Positions 1 to 9,077 of a DNA stretch of 64,000 nt are shown here, in pieces. Made by a program: the position numbers and the translations under genes. The notes under the pieces are model-generated. The model did not search any database. It was not told the origin of the DNA and was given only the letters and a program-made list of their open reading frames with translations. Source of the stretch: Terriglobia bacterium (GTDB taxonomy: Bacteria > Acidobacteriota > Terriglobia > Acidiferrales > UBA7541); contig JAIMAG010000002.1 of NCBI GenBank assembly GCA_023512135.1, positions 1 to 64,000 on the forward strand. The letters run 5' to 3'. The first letter of the stretch is position 1; every line of letters begins with the position of its first letter.

Positions 1-33
1 ACCAGAAACCACCCCCGCCTGCAGGAGGCCATA

Positions 34-133
<100 letters not shown>

Positions 134-918
134 GAAGACCCGATCGGCAAAGAGATTCGGTTCCATTCGAGAGTCGTCCCTACACGGTTATCGGGGTTAT
201 CGGAGACGTGCAAAAGTTCGGTTTCCGGCGGGAGCCGGAGCCAGAGGTTTATTTCGTGGCCACCGACGGACATCCGGCGGGCATGGTTTTGCTCGTCCGT
301 GCGATGCAGCTGCCCACGGCCGCACTTGTTGCAAGTCTTCAGCACGCCATCCGGTCTGTCGCCGATGGTGTTCTTCTGCTCCGGATCGCAACCTTGGATG
401 CTCTGTGGCTGGAATCCTTCTCGAGTCCGCAAATCCTGCTGTTGCTGGTCGGAGCCTTTGCAGTGCTGGGAGTTCTGGTGGCCATCACCGGTGTCTATGG
501 CGTAATGTCTTTTTTGGTGGCTCAGCGCACCCGTGAGTTTGGCGTTTGCCTCGCTCTGGGAGCAACTCCGCGCCAGATTCTGGGCAGCCTGGTGGCGGAT
601 TCCTTCAAGCTGAGTTTGCTGGGTAGCGGCATCGGGCTCGCGTGCGCTCTGGCCCTGAGCCGGCTGGTCCAGGGAATGTTGTTCGAAGTGGGCCCGCTGG
701 ATCCGATGACCTATCTGGTCGCGCCTTCGGTCATTTCCCTGATCGCAGTGCTTGCTGCTTTCGCTCCTGCTCGCCAGGTGCTTCGTTTGAACCCCGCGGC
801 CATTCTCCGCACGGAAAAAAACCGTCTCTGTCCTGCCCTGCACGGAACGCTCCGAAGCACTCGCCTCGTTCGTTGGAAGAGCACGCGCGCCAGTTTTTTG
901 CTGGAACCGAGTTCTGCT
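134..918 (+). CDS. C-terminal fragment of an ADOP/MacB (FtsX)-type ABC permease, truncated and frame-disrupted
   Basis: The FtsX-like permease tail is recognisable. An EDPIGKEIRF stretch starts at 134 in one frame, and PYTVIGVIGDV follows from 181 in the next frame, so one indel lies between about 164 and 181. From there the frame is open: a short periplasmic part, then a TM helix with LLLLVGAFAVLGVLVAITGVYG, the family-typical VAQRTREFGVCLALGATPRQI loop, two more TM helices, and the usual family ending NPAAILRTE at about 790-816. No stop codon follows. The same frame runs on into the TonB receptor at 919. ADOP permeases are about 800 residues, so most of the gene lies left of the window. Members are thought to export peptides or other compounds. 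Either the stop was lost by a base error, or the two genes really are fused in frame. Confidence 0.75.
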
Positions 919-3636
919 ATGCTGCGTCTTTTTTGGAAGATGTTCGCTCCTAGGTTCAGCCTGGTCGGTTGTTGGCTGCTCAGTTTCTTGGTGGCCACAC
1001 CTCTGTTGGCGCAGTCGGCCGTGCACCTCATCTCCGGAACGGTCTTTGACCCGCAAGGGTTCGCCGTACCCGGAGCTACGGTGCGGCTGCTCGGTGCCAA
1101 CCGCGTACTGCTGCGGGAAGTTCTGACCGACGAATCGGGTCGCTTTTCGCTGGAAGGCGTCACGGCGGGTCGGTACGAGCTGCGCATCGAAGCCAGCGGC
1201 TTCTCCGTGTTCCAGCGCGTGCTGGATGTGCCGCGCGACACGGAGCGTGAGCTGGCCGTTCCGCTGCAGCTCACGCCGGTGGAGCTGGAAGTGACCGTCA
1301 CCGGTCGCCACGGCGCTCCGGAAGAAGTGCTGGTGGAGCCGGCGACCGTGCGCATCCGGGATCTTCGGCAGCTGGCCATCCGCGAGCCCGCTCATCTGCC
1401 TCGCATGTTTTCCGAAGAAGCGGGTATCCTGCAGCAGGAAACCACGCCGGGGCAGGGTTCGCCGATTCTGCGTGGACAGGGCGCGCAGACGGTGCTCTAT
1501 CTGATCGATGGGCTTCGCTACAACAACTCTATCTATCGTTCGGGCAACACGCAGTATCTCGGCTGGGTGCCTGCTTCCAGCACCGATGCGGTCGAAGTCT
1601 TCCTGGGACCGGCCAGCGCGCAGTACGGCAGCGATGCTCTGGGCGGTGCCATCAACGTGATGACAGCGGCCCTGCCGCCCTGGACCGCCCGGGGCGTGCG
1701 CTGGTCGACGGAACTAGAAACCCTGTTCACCTCAGCCGATCTGGCCGGTGGCACCTCCCTGCGTGCAGGGGGCGCCGGCACACGCTGGAGCGCTTCGCTG
1801 ATCGGCTCATTCCGCCGCCATCAGGGGCTGCGTGCCGGCGGCGGGGAAGATTCGCACAATGTGCTGCGCCGTTTCTTCGAGCTTTCACCGGTGCAGGTGC
1901 GCCAGATTCTGGGCAGCCGGATGATCGACACCGATTTCGCGCAGTCTTCCTGGAGCAGCAAGTTCGGGGTGCAGTTGGATGCGCAGCAGTTCCTCACCTT
2001 CGCCTGGATCCAGTCGGAGCAGTTCGGCATCCGGCGCTACGACCGGCTGCTGGGTGGCGAAGGACGGCTGTTGCACAACTTCGGTCCCCAGCGCCTAGGC
2101 TTCGGCTACGTGCGCTACCAGCGGCTGGACGCCGGTGCGCTGCGCAGCCTGGAGGCGACCTTCTCCATCAACCGGCAGACCGACGGCCAGACCACGCAGA
2201 CGCGGCCCACCTCGCCACGCGAAAACGAAATCAGCCGCGTGACCGCTTTGGGTTACCGGCTCGCCACCGCCTGGGCACCGGTCGCGCGCCACGCGCTCAC
2301 AGCCGGCGGCGAGTTCTACGACGAATTTGTCTTCGGCCGTGCGTTCGCTCTGGAGCCGGGCGGCGTGCCGGAGCCAATTCGTCCCCGTTTCCCCAACGGT
2401 ACGCGCTATCAGTCGCTCGGCCTCTATGTGTCCGACGACTGGGAAGCGCTGCCGCAGAAGCTGTTCTTCGAAGCGGGTACGCGCTTCAGTTATTTCCGGT
2501 ATCGCAGCTTTGCCGGGAAAAATGTGTTTGTCGATGGCCGCCCCACCGTGCCTGATGCCACCGAAACATTCACCGATCTCACGTTCAACGCCGGCGCGAG
2601 CTATTTCTTGCGGCCGGAGCTGGTGCTGTTTGGACGCACCGCCCGAGGTTTTCGTGCCCCCACGGTGTTTGACCTCGGTGAGCAGGGCATTACCGGCGGC
2701 GGCTTCGAGGTCTCGCCGAGCGAAGCGGTGCGCCTGGGCGCCGAAGTCGGCGATTCGGCCAGCCGAGATGCGCGCAGCACCGGCCTTCCCTGGCAGCCGC
2801 TCGAGCCGGAAGTGCTGTGGAGTTTTGAAGGCGGCTTGCGCTGGCGCTGGGAGCGCGTCAGCGGCGACGTCACCTGGTTCGACTCGGAATTCTTCGATGC
2901 CATTCAGCGACGCGTGTTGATCGTACCGGTCAACGTAGTTGGACAGACAGTGGGCGACGAACCGATCATCGCGCAGGATGACGTCGGACGCATCTTCGTG
3001 GCCGCGGATTTCCGTCCCGTAGTCAGCCGCGCGAACATCGGTCGCGTGCGCATCTGGGGTGTGGAGTCCACGCTGCGCCTGAACTGGACGCGGCAGTGGA
3101 GCTCGACGTTGCGCCACTCGGCCCACCGCGGCCGCGAGCTGGACACCGGCAATTTTGCCCGTCGCATCGCCCCGGACTTTTTCTTTGCCAGTCTGCGCTG
3201 GACTGACGCGCGGGGCCGGCTGTGGCTGGAAACCTTCACGGAAGTTTCCGGGCCGCAGACACGCCTGAATCCGGCAGAGCTGGATGACCCGCGCATCGGG
3301 GCCCGCCGCACCGCAGCGCAGATCACCGATTTCTTCAACAACGGCGCGCAGCGGCTGGGTCTGATCCGCAACGGCCTGCTGACGGTGACCGGAGAAACTC
3401 TCGCGCAGGTGCTCGATCGCGTCCTGGGTCCGGCCCGCGAGCCCGCACCGCTGTTCACGCGCACGGAAGGCTTTGCCACGCTGAACTTCCGCGGCGGTGT
3501 ACGCCTGGGAGAATCCAACGAGCTGTCCTTTGCGCTGCTGAATCTCACCGATGCGAACTATCGCCGACACGGCTCCGGCGTCGATGCCCCGGGTATCAAC
3601 GTGACGTTTTCCTACCGGATTCGTTTCCTTCCCTGA
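919..3636 (+). CDS. TonB-dependent outer-membrane receptor with N-terminal carboxypeptidase-regulatory domain
   Basis: The predicted product has 905 residues. A signal peptide (MLRLFWKMFAPRF then a hydrophobic core ending LLAQS) supports a start at 919, or at the inner ATG at 940, which has GGAAG just before it. Residues about 37-115 form a CarboxypepD_reg-like beta-sandwich (SGTVFDPQGFAVPGATVRL). A plug domain follows, with LRGQGAQTVLYLIDGLR and the VEVFLGPASAQYGSDALGGAINV signature. The rest is a long beta-barrel ending in ALLNLTDANYRRHGSG and SYRIRFLP. Such receptors import large substrates (siderophores, cobalamin, glycans, metals) across the outer membrane using TonB energy. The substrate is not inferable. 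The frame upstream is open into a permease fragment with no stop, but the clear signal peptide argues for a separate protein. Confidence 0.9.
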   Translation: MLRLFWKMFAPRFSLVGCWLLSFLVATPLLAQSAVHLISGTVFDPQGFAVPGATVRLLGANRVLLREVLTDESGRFSLEGVTAGRYELRIEASGFSVFQRVLDVPRDTERELAVPLQLTPVELEVTVTGRHGAPEEVLVEPATVRIRDLRQLAIREPAHLPRMFSEEAGILQQETTPGQGSPILRGQGAQTVLYLIDGLRYNNSIYRSGNTQYLGWVPASSTDAVEVFLGPASAQYGSDALGGAINVMTAALPPWTARGVRWSTELETLFTSADLAGGTSLRAGGAGTRWSASLIGSFRRHQGLRAGGGEDSHNVLRRFFELSPVQVRQILGSRMIDTDFAQSSWSSKFGVQLDAQQFLTFAWIQSEQFGIRRYDRLLGGEGRLLHNFGPQRLGFGYVRYQRLDAGALRSLEATFSINRQTDGQTTQTRPTSPRENEISRVTALGYRLATAWAPVARHALTAGGEFYDEFVFGRAFALEPGGVPEPIRPRFPNGTRYQSLGLYVSDDWEALPQKLFFEAGTRFSYFRYRSFAGKNVFVDGRPTVPDATETFTDLTFNAGASYFLRPELVLFGRTARGFRAPTVFDLGEQGITGGGFEVSPSEAVRLGAEVGDSASRDARSTGLPWQPLEPEVLWSFEGGLRWRWERVSGDVTWFDSEFFDAIQRRVLIVPVNVVGQTVGDEPIIAQDDVGRIFVAADFRPVVSRANIGRVRIWGVESTLRLNWTRQWSSTLRHSAHRGRELDTGNFARRIAPDFFFASLRWTDARGRLWLETFTEVSGPQTRLNPAELDDPRIGARRTAAQITDFFNNGAQRLGLIRNGLLTVTGETLAQVLDRVLGPAREPAPLFTRTEGFATLNFRGGVRLGESNELSFALLNLTDANYRRHGSGVDAPGINVTFSYRIRFLP

Positions 3637-3674
3637 GCCAGGGATACTTCTCGCACATCGCACCGCCCGGTGCA

Positions 3675-3703
3675 TTGACAACCTTTGCGGCGGGCAGTAG
3701 TTT
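3675..3703 (+). promoter_or_regulatory. Candidate sigma-70 promoter for the transporter-HEAT gene
   Basis: A perfect -35 TTGACA (3675-3680) is followed after 17 bases by TAGTTT (3698-3703), a weak -10. It sits just after a small GCACC/GGTGC hairpin (3660-3673) that follows the receptor gene. Confidence 0.4.
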
Positions 3704-3809
3704 TTCCCTGGCTCGCGCTTCCATGTCCATCTGACCGACGTTGCTGATGCCCCGGGCTGGTGGCGTGCTACAGGGCACCAGCCGGCAGATACACAGCGGC
3801 GCCGCGCCC

Positions 3810-6800
3810 ATGGCCGGATTCCTGGAACGCCAACTCGGTTTGCCGCAGGAAAGACTCCGCCGCCTTTCCCACTTTGTGTTTCTCGCCGCTACGCTGCTTT
3901 GCGCGGACGTGCTGGCGATGACGCTGGCCGAGTCCTTGTTTCTGGCCAACGTCGGTGCCAACCGTCTGCCGTTGTTCTATCTGTTGCTGGCTGCTGTTTC
4001 GATTCCCGTGGCCAGCGGCTTTTCCCACCTGGTGGACCGGGTCCCGCGTCTCCGTCTGTTCCATGGGCTGCTGCTTGGTTCACTCGGCCTGGCGGTACTG
4101 CTGCGGGGAATGGCAGTGCGATCGACGTTGACCGGCTATTTCGCCCTGTACACCGGTTTCAGCGTCCTCGAACTGCTGCTGGAGATTCAGTTTTGGGTGT
4201 TAGTCTCGGACTATTTCACCTCCCTCGAGCTGAAGCGCGCAGCGACGCTGCTGGTGGCCGCGATGTCGGGCGGCGGGCTGCTCGGCGGTGCAGCGGCCAG
4301 CCTGCTGGTGGAAACGTTCACCCCGGCGACCCTGCTGTGGCTGGTCCCGCCATTCTACCTGCTGGCGATGGCACAGCTCGCTCTGCTCGGCCGTGCGCAG
4401 CGACCGCCGGAAGCTGCTGACACCGAAGAGGAACAAACAGGCATGCTGGAAAGCCTGAAAAGCTTTCCGCTGCTCGTCCGCCGCCACCCGATCGTCTGGA
4501 TGCTGGCGCTCAGCGCATTGCTGGCCCCTTTTCTGCGCTGCGTAGCCGAGTTCCAGGTGTTTTCCATCTACGAGCGGCGCTTTCCGGACGAACAGGAACT
4601 GGCTGGCTTCCTGGGGCTGTTGAGCGGAACGCTCAGTGTGCTCGAGTTTGCGGTGCTGCTGTTTTTCACCCGCCCGCTCATCCAGAAGCTGGGCGTCCAT
4701 CGCATGAACCTGATCTATCCCGTCACGACCCTGGGCAGCTTCGCCGGACTGGCCGTCAGCCATCAGCTCCCCGCTGCCATCGCAGCGAACATCAACTACG
4801 AGACCCTGGGCAACAGCATCGCCGCTCCAGTCGACACACTGAACTACAACGCCGTCCCGCGGCGGTTCCTCGGCCGCGTGCGTGGCATCACCGACGGGCT
4901 TTGCTATCCGCTGGGGATCGCCCTTGCGGGTGCATTGCTTTGGGTTGGCCAGACCGTGCTGGATTCGCTGGAAATCACGCTCGGCGCGTTGGTGTTGACT
5001 GTCGGGCTGCTGGCGCTCGGCCACGGAGTGGGCCGCCACTATCTGACCTCGCTGGTGGAAATGCTCCGTTCGCGCTCGGTGAATCTGGATGAGGTGGGCG
5101 AGGGGCTGGCGAAACTTCCACCGCAATATGCCGAGGAAGTGCGGCGCCTGTTGAAAAGTGACGACCGCAATGCACAGATTCTGGGCGTGGAGCTGGCCGC
5201 GCGCCTGAATCCCGCAGAGTTTTTGAGCGAGTTGCAGGCGCTGCTTCCTTCCGCGGATGTGCGCCTGCGCCGCGCGCTGGTCAAGCTCTATGCCGCCTTT
5301 CGCCCCGAAGGCCTCGCCGGGCAGTGGCACAGCTTGCTGGATAGCCACGAGGACGCCTCGCGCGAGCTGGCGCTCGAGCTCGCCGTGGCGGTGCCCGCGT
5401 TGCGCCAGCAATGGCTCGACCGCGAGCGGCTGGCTGCGTTGCTCCACGACCCCAGTCCGGTGGTGCGCGGATTGAGCTGCGTGGCCGCGCATCTGACTGG
5501 AGTGCGGGACGAGGAACTCGAAGCAGCCTGTGCGGCGGTGCTCGAGCAGCCGCTCGGCCCGGCGGCGCACCTGGCCATGATCCAGGCCGTGCGGAGTGCC
5601 GCGGATCCGACGCTGCTCCCGCTGCTGCGCCGCATTCTCGAGCATGCCGAACCCACTGTGCAGGACGATGCGCTGGATGCTCTGGCCAGTCTGCTGGATC
5701 GTGGCGCGCCTACCGAAGGACTGGAAGCCATCGCCGCGGACTTCCTGGACCATCCCGAAGCGCCCGTGCGTGCGGCCGCAGCCAAGCTGCTCGGTCGGAT
5801 CCGCACCGCAACGGCTGCCGAACGGCTGGGGCCGCGGCTCGAAGATACCAGCCAGAGTGTGCGCGAGCAGGCCGCTATGGCTCTGGCGGCCTGCGGAGAG
5901 GTGGCTCTGACGGTGGCCGAACCGTACCTGGCCTCACAGCGCGCGGAAGTTGTCGAAGCCGCCATCACTGCCATCGGAGCCGTACGCAGCCCTCGGGCCG
6001 AAGAGATGCTGTTCCGTTTTCTGCAGGCCGACTTCCGCCAGGTGCGCAACAACCTGTCCTGGTTGCCGCGACTCCCTGCCGATGGAGCCTGGCTACCGCT
6101 GCGCACGGCGCTCGAAGATTCCAATTTGCGAATTACGCAGCGAGTGTTGCACGTACTGGGCGCACTGGGCCATCGGCGCACACTGAACTGCGTCCGACGC
6201 ATTCTCTTCTCGACCGACGAGCGGGTGCGCGCCGATGCAGTGGAAGCGGTGGCCTCGCTCAGCCATCGTCGCTTCGTCGAGCCCATTCTGCCGCTGCTCG
6301 AAGCCCAGGCCATGGCACAGCCCCAGCGAAACGACCACCAGCACACGCCGGTGCTGCAGCAACCAGTTGCGGCGTCGGAGCTGCGCCAGATCGCTGAACA
6401 GGCGGCGACATCGGCGGATCGCTGGGTGCGTGTGGGAGGCATCCTGGCGCTGGCGGCCCTGCCAGAGCCGATGCCCGGTGCGCTGCTTCGCGAACCCGCC
6501 GACCCGCTCGTGCGCGACGCACTGCTGCACACCCTGATGCGCAAAGGTGCTCTGCGCTCCGGCCCAGGCACGGAAGCCAGTACCGAGCCTCATGTCAAGG
6601 GTGCTACCTTTTGGGATCGGAGTCTTTTCATGAACCGCGTGCTCTTCCTGAAAAATGTTCCCCTGTTCAAATTCCTTTCGCTGGACGACCTGCTCATTGT
6701 GGATCAGGCCCTCGTCCAGAAAGAATACCTGGCCGGCGAACTGATCTTCCGGGAAGGCCAGCCCGGCAGCGACCTGTGCATCATCACTGCGGGCCGCGTG

Positions 6801-7079
6801 GCGATCCGCAAGCGCGTGCAGCAGCATGAGCGCGTACTGGCCGAGCTGGGCCCGGGGGAGTGCTTTGGCGAGATGGCCCTGTTCGACGATGCGCCGCGTT
6901 CAGCCACTGCGGTAGCGGTTTCCGAGGTGACGCTATTGACCCTGGAGCGAAGCCGCTTCTTGAGCTTGACGGCCCAGCGACCCGAAATCGCTCTGGAGAT
7001 ATGCAAGGTCCTCAGCCTGCGACTGCGCGAGGCGAACGAGCAGCTCGGCCGGCTGGCCGCGGAAGCTGGCCTGACCTGA
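3810..7079 (+). CDS. MFS/nucleotide-transporter-like membrane protein with HEAT repeats and cyclic-nucleotide-binding domain
   Basis: The product is 1089 residues from the ATG at 3810. Earlier in-frame starts at 3741 (TTG) and 3747 (ATG) would add a non-hydrophobic tail. Residues 1 to about 420 hold around 12 hydrophobic segments resembling the ATP:ADP antiporter/MFS fold (LCADVLAMTLAESLFLANVGA). About 440-900 are helical HEAT-like repeats (for example PLLRRILEHAEPTVQDDALDALASLL). Residues about 945-1075 form a CRP-type cyclic-nucleotide-binding domain with a recognisable phosphate cassette, FGEMALFDDAPRSATA. No DNA-binding domain follows, so the domain should gate or tether the transporter rather than regulate transcription. 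The gene stands alone between two outer-membrane genes. Substrate and ligand are unknown. Related three-part proteins occur in several phyla, but I know of no assigned function. Confidence 0.8.
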   Translation: MAGFLERQLGLPQERLRRLSHFVFLAATLLCADVLAMTLAESLFLANVGANRLPLFYLLLAAVSIPVASGFSHLVDRVPRLRLFHGLLLGSLGLAVLLRGMAVRSTLTGYFALYTGFSVLELLLEIQFWVLVSDYFTSLELKRAATLLVAAMSGGGLLGGAAASLLVETFTPATLLWLVPPFYLLAMAQLALLGRAQRPPEAADTEEEQTGMLESLKSFPLLVRRHPIVWMLALSALLAPFLRCVAEFQVFSIYERRFPDEQELAGFLGLLSGTLSVLEFAVLLFFTRPLIQKLGVHRMNLIYPVTTLGSFAGLAVSHQLPAAIAANINYETLGNSIAAPVDTLNYNAVPRRFLGRVRGITDGLCYPLGIALAGALLWVGQTVLDSLEITLGALVLTVGLLALGHGVGRHYLTSLVEMLRSRSVNLDEVGEGLAKLPPQYAEEVRRLLKSDDRNAQILGVELAARLNPAEFLSELQALLPSADVRLRRALVKLYAAFRPEGLAGQWHSLLDSHEDASRELALELAVAVPALRQQWLDRERLAALLHDPSPVVRGLSCVAAHLTGVRDEELEAACAAVLEQPLGPAAHLAMIQAVRSAADPTLLPLLRRILEHAEPTVQDDALDALASLLDRGAPTEGLEAIAADFLDHPEAPVRAAAAKLLGRIRTATAAERLGPRLEDTSQSVREQAAMALAACGEVALTVAEPYLASQRAEVVEAAITAIGAVRSPRAEEMLFRFLQADFRQVRNNLSWLPRLPADGAWLPLRTALEDSNLRITQRVLHVLGALGHRRTLNCVRRILFSTDERVRADAVEAVASLSHRRFVEPILPLLEAQAMAQPQRNDHQHTPVLQQPVAASELRQIAEQAATSADRWVRVGGILALAALPEPMPGALLREPADPLVRDALLHTLMRKGALRSGPGTEASTEPHVKGATFWDRSLFMNRVLFLKNVPLFKFLSLDDLLIVDQALVQKEYLAGELIFREGQPGSDLCIITAGRVAIRKRVQQHERVLAELGPGECFGEMALFDDAPRSATAVAVSEVTLLTLERSRFLSLTAQRPEIALEICKVLSLRLREANEQLGRLAAEAGLT

Positions 7080-7113
7080 GCAGTTACTTCTTCTTGACAA
7101 ATGCGCAAGCTGT

Positions 7114-7126
7114 GGCAGACTCTGCC
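7114..7126. promoter_or_regulatory. Perfect 13-base palindrome upstream of the barrel-cytochrome operon
   Basis: GGCAGA-C-TCTGCC lies 20 bases after a TTGACA (7094-7099), in the 232-base gap before the barrel gene. It could be an operator overlapping a weak promoter, but it is a single copy. Confidence 0.3.
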
Positions 7127-7225
7127 GCAGGTTGCCCGGGTGCGTAGCTGATGCCGCGAGGGTTGTCTGCCAAAGCAGCCATCTTCGATCTGTTTCTTTT
7201 TGCGAAAAATCATTCCTCATGCCTG

Positions 7226-7254
7226 TTGACGCGACTTTCCAGCACCGTTAGCCT
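7226..7254 (+). promoter_or_regulatory. Candidate promoter for the barrel-cytochrome-flavoprotein operon
   Basis: TTGACG (7226-7231), a 17-base spacer, then TAGCCT (7249-7254), about 58 bases before the ATG at 7312. The -10 is poor (3 of 6). Confidence 0.3.
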
Positions 7255-7311
7255 ACGCGCGAAACGCGGGCGTTTTAATAAAGGGATTGAAGGTAAGGTG
7301 AGATAGCCTGC

Positions 7312-9060
7312 ATGAATCAGTTCGCGCTCCTGCTGCTGACCCTGTCCACGTTCGCCGGAACTGACCACCGCGTGACTTCCATTCCCCAACCTCCACAGCA
7401 GCAGAGCCAGACAGCTTCTCCCGGCCGGGTCCCCGTGGCACGGGCGGATCAGTCCACCTCAGCCGCAGAAGAGCAAAACCCGGGGCAGGCTCCGCGTCCG
7501 TCGGAGGAGACGGCTGTCGAGCAGACGGCCAGTGCGCCCCCGGCCGCACCGACGCAAAATGAAATCCGCACCGTTCCCAGCCGCTGGCGTTCGTTCGATC
7601 CCTCCGGACAACAGCCGGAGTACACCTTCCGCATCTACGACCCGTACCATCAAAATATTTTGAAAGCGGATTTCCCTCTGGTCGGGAACTGGTTTCTGGA
7701 ACTGAACGCCCTGAACACCTTTGTCTACAAATCGCGCCGCAATCTGGACTTCAGCAACGTTTTTGCCGATCAGATCAACCTCGGCAACCTGGAGTTTCAT
7801 CCCCACAATCACTTTCGCAATGAAAACCTGATTTTTGGCCTAGAGTTGCGTCGCTTCGACGACACCTTCTTCCCCTCCGACTTCCGCATCCGGTTGAACG
7901 GTGTGTTCGACTACCGCGCCGACCTGAATGCATTCCTGCGCAACTCGAATACGGAACCATTTCTGTTCGATGCCTTCGTGGATGTGAAACTGCATGATTT
8001 CGGCGGCGACGAAGATGGCCGCGACAATTTCGATCTGCTGTTCCTGCGCGGCGGCGTTCAGGGCTTTCGATCCGATTTCCACGGCCTCATTTTCAACGAC
8101 GTGGGTTTGGGCGGCCGACTGTTCGGCGAGCTGCAACGCAACCGGCTGCGGTACGATTTCCTCTGGCTGAAGCTGTTTCAGAAAGACCCCGCCACGGGCT
8201 TCATCTCATTTTCGCGACCGAGTGCACACAATGTCGCGATCGGCCGACTCACCTGGGAGGATTTCCTGGTGCTCGGCTGGAACAGCGAATGGTCGTTCCA
8301 CTACAACCGCGAGCGGAGAAAAATCGGGGGCGGGCCGCTCGAGCAACAGCACGACACGTTCTACTGGGGCGCTACGTTCAACGGTCGGCTCGGGCGGGTG
8401 GAATTCAATCCCGCGCTCTATGCGGTGCACGGCAGTGCGGACCAGGTCGTCGGCGGCGCGCCCGTGGAGCACTCCGTCGCCGCGCTTCTGTTTCTGCTCG
8501 ATGTGCGGTACCCGCTGGACTACTGGAAATTCCGCGCGGGCTATCTGTTCGCATCGGGCGACGGCGATCCCGCGGATCTGCGCGACACCGGCTTCGATGC
8601 CATCAGCGACGGCGTGGTGCTGTTCGGCGGGCCGCTCAGTTACTGGACGGGCGAAAACATCCGTTTCGGCCGCGGTGACTTCGTGCGCGCCAACAGCGTG
8701 TTCCCCTCGCTGCGCGGTGCGAACGATCCGGCCAATTACATCAACCCGGGTATCCAGATTCTGAACGTGGGCGCTGACGTTGTCCTCTCGCCGCGGCTGG
8801 AGTTCAGCGGCAATTTCAACTACCTGCGGTTTGTCAAACTCGGGGCTTACACAAACCGCGTCGTCATCAGCAATCGTTCTGCTGGATTTGAAGAAAATTT
8901 CTTTTTGCGCATCAAGCCCTTTCTGCGTGAGGCGAACCAGAATGTGCTGTTGGACGTCGGCTTCAGCGTGCTGCACGCGCAGCAGGGCTTGCAGAGTGCG
9001 TTCCAGACCACCCAGGGTACGGTCTATTCCAGTTTCCTGGCCCTGCGGCTGGTGTACTGA
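7312..9060 (+). CDS. Outer-membrane beta-barrel (porin-like) protein encoded with a decahaem cytochrome
   Basis: The product has 582 residues. It has a short signal peptide (MNQFALLLLTLSTFAGT) and a Pro/Gln/Ala-rich spacer to about residue 90. A long domain follows with alternating aromatic and charged residues typical of beta-strands (NWFLELNALNTFVYKSRRNL; FRAGYLFASGDGDPADLRDTG). The C-terminus LRLVY ends in an aromatic residue, as expected for BAM-inserted barrels. The middle and end resemble alginate-export/porin-family barrels. The cytochrome gene starts 17 bases downstream, so co-transcription is very likely. A barrel paired with a secreted multihaem cytochrome is the core arrangement of porin-cytochrome electron conduits, so it may be the sheath of such a conduit. 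A plain porin is the alternative. Confidence 0.75.
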   Translation: MNQFALLLLTLSTFAGTDHRVTSIPQPPQQQSQTASPGRVPVARADQSTSAAEEQNPGQAPRPSEETAVEQTASAPPAAPTQNEIRTVPSRWRSFDPSGQQPEYTFRIYDPYHQNILKADFPLVGNWFLELNALNTFVYKSRRNLDFSNVFADQINLGNLEFHPHNHFRNENLIFGLELRRFDDTFFPSDFRIRLNGVFDYRADLNAFLRNSNTEPFLFDAFVDVKLHDFGGDEDGRDNFDLLFLRGGVQGFRSDFHGLIFNDVGLGGRLFGELQRNRLRYDFLWLKLFQKDPATGFISFSRPSAHNVAIGRLTWEDFLVLGWNSEWSFHYNRERRKIGGGPLEQQHDTFYWGATFNGRLGRVEFNPALYAVHGSADQVVGGAPVEHSVAALLFLLDVRYPLDYWKFRAGYLFASGDGDPADLRDTGFDAISDGVVLFGGPLSYWTGENIRFGRGDFVRANSVFPSLRGANDPANYINPGIQILNVGADVVLSPRLEFSGNFNYLRFVKLGAYTNRVVISNRSAGFEENFFLRIKPFLREANQNVLLDVGFSVLHAQQGLQSAFQTTQGTVYSSFLALRLVY

Positions 9061-9077
9061 GGCAACGGGAAAAGATC

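Noticed and set aside
3660-3673. GCACC/GGTGC hairpin as receptor terminator
   Set aside because: The stem is only 5 bp and no T-run follows.
2095-3681. 528-codon minus-strand ORF opposite the TonB receptor
   Set aside because: It has no recognisable domain, and the plus strand encodes a convincing barrel protein. Long antisense ORFs are expected at this GC content.
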